In this document: positions 60,354 to 64,000 of the stretch, one piece after another
How the letters are laid out: each line of letters begins with the position of its first letter
Numbering within the stretch: the stretch's first letter is position 1
From: Chloroflexota bacterium
Lineage (GTDB): Bacteria; Chloroflexota; Anaerolineae; Aggregatilineales; J027
Length of the DNA stretch: 64,000 bases
Assembly (NCBI GenBank): GCA_024434115.1
Contig: QMIT01000013.1
Span: 108,916 to 172,915 of the forward strand
Direction: 5' to 3'
The notes under the pieces: model-generated
Told to the model about the DNA's origin: nothing
Seen by the model: the letters and a program-made list of their open reading frames with translations, nothing else
The model's database searches: none
Made by a program: the position numbers and the translations under genes

Positions 60354-61517
60354 ATGCCGTCTGAAAATGCCGTATTGATTGAAAATGCTCGGATCATGAC
60401 CACGTCGGGTGAGTGGGAACGCGGTTGGCTGCGTTGGCACGGTTCGCAAATTGTCGGGATGGGGCCGGGGAACGCATTGGATGATGATGACGTTGAGATT
60501 ATTGACGCCAGTGGCCTGACCTTGCTGCCCGGTTTTGTGGACGTGCATGTCCATGGGGGAATGGGCTACGATGCGATGGATGCTGACGCAGTAGGTTTGC
60601 AGACCGTTGCCCAATTTTATGCCCAGCATGGCGTTACGGCTTTTTTGGCGACGACATGGACAGATACGCCGACACGCATTACCCAAGCATTAGAAACAAT
60701 AGCTGCTGCTCAAGGCCCGCAGGTGAACGGCGCGACCTTGCTAGGAGCGCATGTTGAAGGGCCATATCTGAATCCCCAGAAATGCGGGGCACAGAATTTG
60801 GGCCTGATTCGACGGGCCGACCCCGAAGAAGCGATGGATTGGCTTGAAATGGGCGTGGTACGGCTGCTTTCACTTGCCCCTGAATATGAAGAAAACCTGT
60901 GGCTGATTCAGGAATGTGCCAATCGTGGGATTACCGTTTCGGTGGCTCACAGCGCGGCAACCTATGATCAGGTTTTGCGGGCAGTGCAATTAGGATTACG
61001 CCATGCCACCCATACTTTCAATGCGATGAGCGAATTGCATCATCGAAATCCCGGTACCGTAGGCGCCGTGCTCACCAGCCCCGAAGTCCGCTGCGAATTG
61101 ATTGCCGATAATATCCACGTGCATCCTGCAATGATGAAACTGCTGCTATCAGCAAAAGGGCCGGACGGCGTAATTTTGATAACTGATGCTATTCGTGGCA
61201 CCGGGATGCCAGATGGGGAATATCCGGTGGATGACCGCATCATCATTGTCAAAAATGGAGTGGCTCGCCTTGCGGATGGGACGTTGGCTGGTAGCACCAT
61301 CACAATGGAGAAAGCCCTCGCTAATTTTGTCAAGGCATCAGGTCGTCCCCTTGCGGAAATCTGGCGGGTGAGTAGCCTGAATGCAGCACAGGCAATTGGT
61401 ATTGAGGATCGGAAAGGCAGCCTTGACGTTCAAAAAGATGCGGATTTGGTGCTGCTTGATGATGACATGAATGTTCAAATGACAGTCGCTGAAGGGCAGA
61501 TCGTGTATCGGCGTTAG
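60354..61517 (+). CDS. nagA: N-acetylglucosamine-6-phosphate deacetylase
   Basis: 387 aa amidohydrolase that removes the acetyl group from GlcNAc-6-P, feeding amino-sugar catabolism and wall recycling. Motifs: metal His pair in GFVDVHVHGGMGYDAMD; GAHVEGPYLNPQKCGAQN with the metal Glu; SVAHSAATYDQ and ATHTFNAMS with later His ligands; ITDAIRGTG with the catalytic Asp. Good ribosome site GGGGAG about 8 nt upstream. Single gene with its own terminator. No nagB or transporter lies adjacent. Confidence 0.94.
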   Translation: MPSENAVLIENARIMTTSGEWERGWLRWHGSQIVGMGPGNALDDDDVEIIDASGLTLLPGFVDVHVHGGMGYDAMDADAVGLQTVAQFYAQHGVTAFLATTWTDTPTRITQALETIAAAQGPQVNGATLLGAHVEGPYLNPQKCGAQNLGLIRRADPEEAMDWLEMGVVRLLSLAPEYEENLWLIQECANRGITVSVAHSAATYDQVLRAVQLGLRHATHTFNAMSELHHRNPGTVGAVLTSPEVRCELIADNIHVHPAMMKLLLSAKGPDGVILITDAIRGTGMPDGEYPVDDRIIIVKNGVARLADGTLAGSTITMEKALANFVKASGRPLAEIWRVSSLNAAQAIGIEDRKGSLDVQKDADLVLLDDDMNVQMTVAEGQIVYRR

Positions 61518-61527
61518 GAATGGTTGG

Positions 61528-61559
61528 CGGGGAGATTCGATAACCTCTCCCCGTTTTTT
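61528..61559 (+). terminator. rho-independent terminator of nagA
   Basis: CGGGGAGA (61528-61535) with TCTCCCCG (61546-61553), then six T. Ends 3 nt before the SDR stop on the other strand. Confidence 0.88.
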
Positions 61560-61562
61560 GTT

Positions 61563-62321
61563 TTAAAACCCTGTGACGCTGTTGCCCCCATCCAAGACCA
61601 AGACCTGTCCGGTCATATAACTTGAGCCAGCCGAAGCCAAATAGATCGCCGCTTCGACCACATCCTCGGTTTCGCCAATGCGCCCGACTGGGGTGCGATC
61701 TGTGTAGCGTTTGCTGATGTCGGGGTCACTCCACAAAGCAGCAGCAAATTTCGTTTTGATGACACCGGGGGCGATGGCGTTGACTTGAATATTGTTTGCC
61801 CCCAATTCCATTGCCAGCGATTTGGTCAACATAATCACGGCGGCCTTGCTGACGCTATAGACCCCCATCATTGGAGCAGGATTGATACCCGCAACTGAGG
61901 CCATATTCACAATTTTGCCACCGCCTGTTTTCTCCATCGCTTCGGCGGCATATTTGCATAAATAAAAATAGCCCAAGAGGTTAACTTCAATAATCTTTTG
62001 CCAGTGACTGGCTTCTGCGCTCATGATCGGCCCAAAATGCGGGTTGGTGGCCGCGTTGTTGACCAAAATATCCACCCGGCCATATTCCTCAACGGTACGT
62101 TCAATTAGACGCTTACATTGGCTTTCATCTCCGGTGTGGGTGGCAATCGTCAGCACTTGCCCCCCGGTGGCGCGTAGCGTGGTAGCGACTTCATCAAGTC
62201 CCTCTTGCTTGCGGCTGGCGATGACGACGGTTGCCCCTTCGCGTACATAACCTAATGCGATGGCTTCCCCGATGCCACGTGACGCGCCCGTAATAACAGC
62301 AATTTTGTTTTCTAATCTCAT
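61563..62321 (-). CDS. short-chain dehydrogenase/reductase (SDR)
   Basis: About 252 aa. Rossmann NAD(P) motif ITGASRGIGEAIA (about 10-22), NNAATNP, catalytic Ser region NMASVAGI, YSVSKAAV with Tyr/Lys, and the C-terminal motif YMTGQVLVLDGGNSVTG. Classical SDR, close to FabG and to alcohol or ketoacyl reductases. Start ATG at 62321 is preferred to GTG 62330, though neither has a strong ribosome site. Divergent from the MaoC gene, 131 nt apart, so it may belong to the same pathway. Confidence 0.88.
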   Translation of the reverse strand: MRLENKIAVITGASRGIGEAIALGYVREGATVVIASRKQEGLDEVATTLRATGGQVLTIATHTGDESQCKRLIERTVEEYGRVDILVNNAATNPHFGPIMSAEASHWQKIIEVNLLGYFYLCKYAAEAMEKTGGGKIVNMASVAGINPAPMMGVYSVSKAAVIMLTKSLAMELGANNIQVNAIAPGVIKTKFAAALWSDPDISKRYTDRTPVGRIGETEDVVEAAIYLASAGSSYMTGQVLVLDGGNSVTGF

Positions 62322-62451
62322 GGGTAACACTCACTTTTTGAAATTAAGGATAGGCCAATGATAACCAATTTAGCAGGCGGGTGTCATGGTCAGAAATGAC
62401 CCTTTGCGGTAGGCTTATCATTATCAACTTTAGCAGAGGAAAATTACCGCT

Positions 62452-62913
62452 ATGCCGGGGAAATATTTTGATGAGCTAGAACCGGGAATGAAGCTTAAGC
62501 ATTTTACGGGGCGCACGGTGACAGAAATGGACAATGTTTTGTTCTCGGCATTGACCATGAATACACAGGCACTCCATATCAATGAGGATTTTGCCAGTAA
62601 AACGGATTTCGGACGGCGCATTGTAAACGGCCTGTTCACGCTAGGCTTGGTGGTTGGATTGACAGTGAGTGAACTAACCGATGGCACGATTGTTGCGAAT
62701 CTGGGCTATGAGCGCATTATCCATCCCAAGCCTGTGTTTCACGGCGACACAATTTATGTCGAAACCGAAGTGCTGAATAAACGAGAATCTGCTTCCAAGC
62801 CAGATCGTGGAATTGTCAACCTAAAACATATTGCGCGGAATCAACATGGAGATGTGGTCTGTGAAGTGGAACGTGCGGTGCTATTTTTGAAACGTCCGGA
62901 GGCGCAAATTTAA
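62452..62913 (+). CDS. MaoC-type hot-dog dehydratase
   Basis: 153 aa. R-specific enoyl-CoA hydratase-like. The hot-dog fold hydratase box is represented by SALTMNTQALHINEDFASKTDFGRRIV (the N-x-x-H-x-D pattern gives the catalytic pair) followed by GLFTLGLVVGLTVSELT. VFHGDTIYVETEVLNKR is the closing strand. Its stop overlaps the CitE-like start by one base (TAATG). Such pairs hydrate or dehydrate C4-C5 acyl-CoA intermediates; mesaconyl-CoA is a candidate, as inference. Confidence 0.85.
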   Translation: MPGKYFDELEPGMKLKHFTGRTVTEMDNVLFSALTMNTQALHINEDFASKTDFGRRIVNGLFTLGLVVGLTVSELTDGTIVANLGYERIIHPKPVFHGDTIYVETEVLNKRESASKPDRGIVNLKHIARNQHGDVVCEVERAVLFLKRPEAQI

Positions 62914-63809
62914 TGAACACACTAGATCAATCCAGTCGGGTACGACGGGCCGTCCTCATTATGCCGGGAGACGACCTTAAGAAGATTACCAAAGGGGCAG
63001 CGCTTGGGGTGGACTCGCTCATCATGGATATGGAAGATGGGGTCGCCTTGAACAACAAAGAGGAGGCGCGTCAGGTGATCCAGCACGCCCTGACTTCGCT
63101 TGATTTTGGTAGAACCGAACGGCTGGTGCGCTTGAATCAGGCCAAGAAGGGAATGCAGATTGAAGACATAACCATGACGGTCATCGGCAAACCGGACGGT
63201 TATGTGCTGCCCAAAGTTGAAAGTGCCCGCGAGGTGCAGCAACTTTCGCATACACTGTTGGAGCGCGAAATTATTCTGGGAATCGAGCCGGGGACGATCA
63301 GGCTGATTGCGCTGATCGAAACTGCGAAGGGAATCGTCAACCTAGCACAAATTGCCCAAGCGGACGCACGTTTGGTGGCCTTGATGTTCGGGGCCGAGGA
63401 TTTGGCTGGCAGCATGGGAGCAATTCGGTCAGAGGGGGCCGAGGAGGTGTTTTATGCCCGGAGCGCGGTGGTGCTGCACGCGGCAGCCTTCGGATTGCAA
63501 GCAATTGATACCCCCTATGTCAAGCTACGCGATATGGAGGGGCTGAAGGTCGAAACTACCAAAGCACGGTGCATGGGCTATACGGGGAAGTTGGCGATAC
63601 ACCCCGATCATGTTGGTCTGATCAATGAAATCTTCACGCCCGGCGATGAAGAAATTGACGCTGCTCGCCGCTTGATTGAAGCTCATGAGGCCAGACAATC
63701 AGGGCATACGGGGGTTTTTGTTTTTGAAGGGTCAATGGTAGATATGCCAATGGTGCGTTCGGCTGAAAATGTGTTGGCACGCGCTCGTGCGGCAGGAAAG
63801 ATTAGCTAA
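62913..63809 (+). CDS. CitE/HpcH-like CoA ester lyase
   Basis: 298 aa (beta/alpha)8 lyase of the HpcH/CitE family: RRAVLIMPGDDLKKI, DSLIMDMEDGVALNNKEEAR with the metal Asp/Glu, VLPKVESAREV, IALIETAKGIVNL with the metal Glu, and LMFGAEDLAGSMG with another. Malyl-CoA, methylmalyl-CoA or citramalyl-CoA are typical substrates. Coupled by overlap to the MaoC gene. In Chloroflexota, enzymes of these two families act in the 3-hydroxypropionate bicycle or in itaconate/citramalate breakdown; which applies is not shown here. Confidence 0.86.
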   Translation: MNTLDQSSRVRRAVLIMPGDDLKKITKGAALGVDSLIMDMEDGVALNNKEEARQVIQHALTSLDFGRTERLVRLNQAKKGMQIEDITMTVIGKPDGYVLPKVESAREVQQLSHTLLEREIILGIEPGTIRLIALIETAKGIVNLAQIAQADARLVALMFGAEDLAGSMGAIRSEGAEEVFYARSAVVLHAAAFGLQAIDTPYVKLRDMEGLKVETTKARCMGYTGKLAIHPDHVGLINEIFTPGDEEIDAARRLIEAHEARQSGHTGVFVFEGSMVDMPMVRSAENVLARARAAGKIS

Positions 63810-63944
63810 ATGGACGAAAAGTCGGAGGGCCGTCCCAAAACACTGCCGTTTAACGAGCGGTTCGGAACGATTGTTGCCATTCTGCTCGGCATGATGTGTG
63901 CGTGTATGATCCTATGTGTTGTGTTGGTCATCTGGGGCTTCTAG
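63810..63944 (+). CDS. small membrane protein, 44 aa
   Basis: The ATG directly follows the CitE-like stop codon (63807-63809), so coupling is likely. The product has a charged N-terminus (MDEKSEGRPKTLPFNERFG) and one transmembrane helix rich in Cys and Met (CACMILCVVLVIWGF). No family recognised. Its 3' end overlaps the minus-strand partial gene by 33 nt. Confidence 0.5.
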   Translation: MDEKSEGRPKTLPFNERFGTIVAILLGMMCACMILCVVLVIWGF

Positions 63945-64000
63945 GGTAAAGACTGTGATTTCGGGTGGGCAATTGATCCGCATTTGAGGCGCTGCCATCC
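63912..64000 (-). CDS. partial gene, probable metallophosphoesterase C-terminus
   Basis: Only the last 29 codons are in the window. The read-out includes QMRINCPPEITVFTLEAP, like the R-x-x-x-PPEI-x-x-x-TL end of YkuE-type metallophosphoesterases. Cut by the window edge; the call rests on this short motif. Confidence 0.4.
   Translation of the reverse strand, partial: MAAPQMRINCPPEITVFTLEAPDDQHNT

Overview
The window looks like a stretch of chromosome from a member of the Chloroflexota, most probably an Anaerolineae-type organism. This is inferred from gene content and style: several secreted proteins with long Thr/Pro/Glu linkers, LysM lipoproteins, a zinc-ribbon protein carrying LysM domains, a Ser/Thr kinase with a TPT-rich linker, bacterial pre-peptidase (PPC) repeats, and a T-box leader in a non-Firmicute setting. 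No rRNA gene is present to settle the taxonomy. Coding density is high, both strands are used in short operons, and strong hairpin terminators separate most units.

Left part (1-15100): the preprotein translocase accessory operon yajC-secD-secF (minus strand); a degenerate NERD-like protein with a GT39 glycosyltransferase; an SPFH-domain protein with an unknown partner; a class II aldolase; a Nudix hydrolase; an orphan CNB-histidine kinase; a sugar-type solute-binding lipoprotein convergent with a secreted GH13 alpha-amylase.

Middle (15200-36600): tRNA-Thr(CGT), followed directly by a T-box riboswitch whose best-fitting specifier is GUC (Val) and which leads into a methyltransferase, a small ORF and valS. 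Then come a sugar nucleotidyltransferase, an HD protein, an alpha/beta hydrolase lacking its nucleophile Ser, two LysM proteins, a MerR/aldo-keto reductase pair with a typical 19-bp-spacer MerR promoter, topA, galK and proBA.

Accessory region (36600-43750): a hicAB toxin-antitoxin pair; two paralogous 147-148 aa proteins flanking a YqhA membrane protein; secreted hydrolases; and an actin-like ATPase plus ribbon-helix-helix gene pair resembling a ParM/ParR partition operon. Between the ATPase and the RHH gene sits a compact IS200/IS605-type element encoding an IsrB-like (IscB-family, HNH-less) protein, with a structured upstream RNA fitting an omega RNA. This is the most interesting locus in the window.

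Right part (43750-64000): MFS transporter, DUF456 protein, Crp-like regulator, Tat-exported cyclase-family protein, a large Ser/Thr kinase divergent from an ECF-type sigma factor and its membrane partner, a SWIM-finger protein, a LysM protein, acyltransferases, an RRM RNA-binding protein, a large PPC metalloprotease, nagA, an SDR, and a MaoC/CitE-like pair that suggests C4/C5 acyl-CoA chemistry. The right edge cuts a minus-strand gene, probably a metallophosphoesterase.

All family assignments come from reading motifs by eye; no database search was run.
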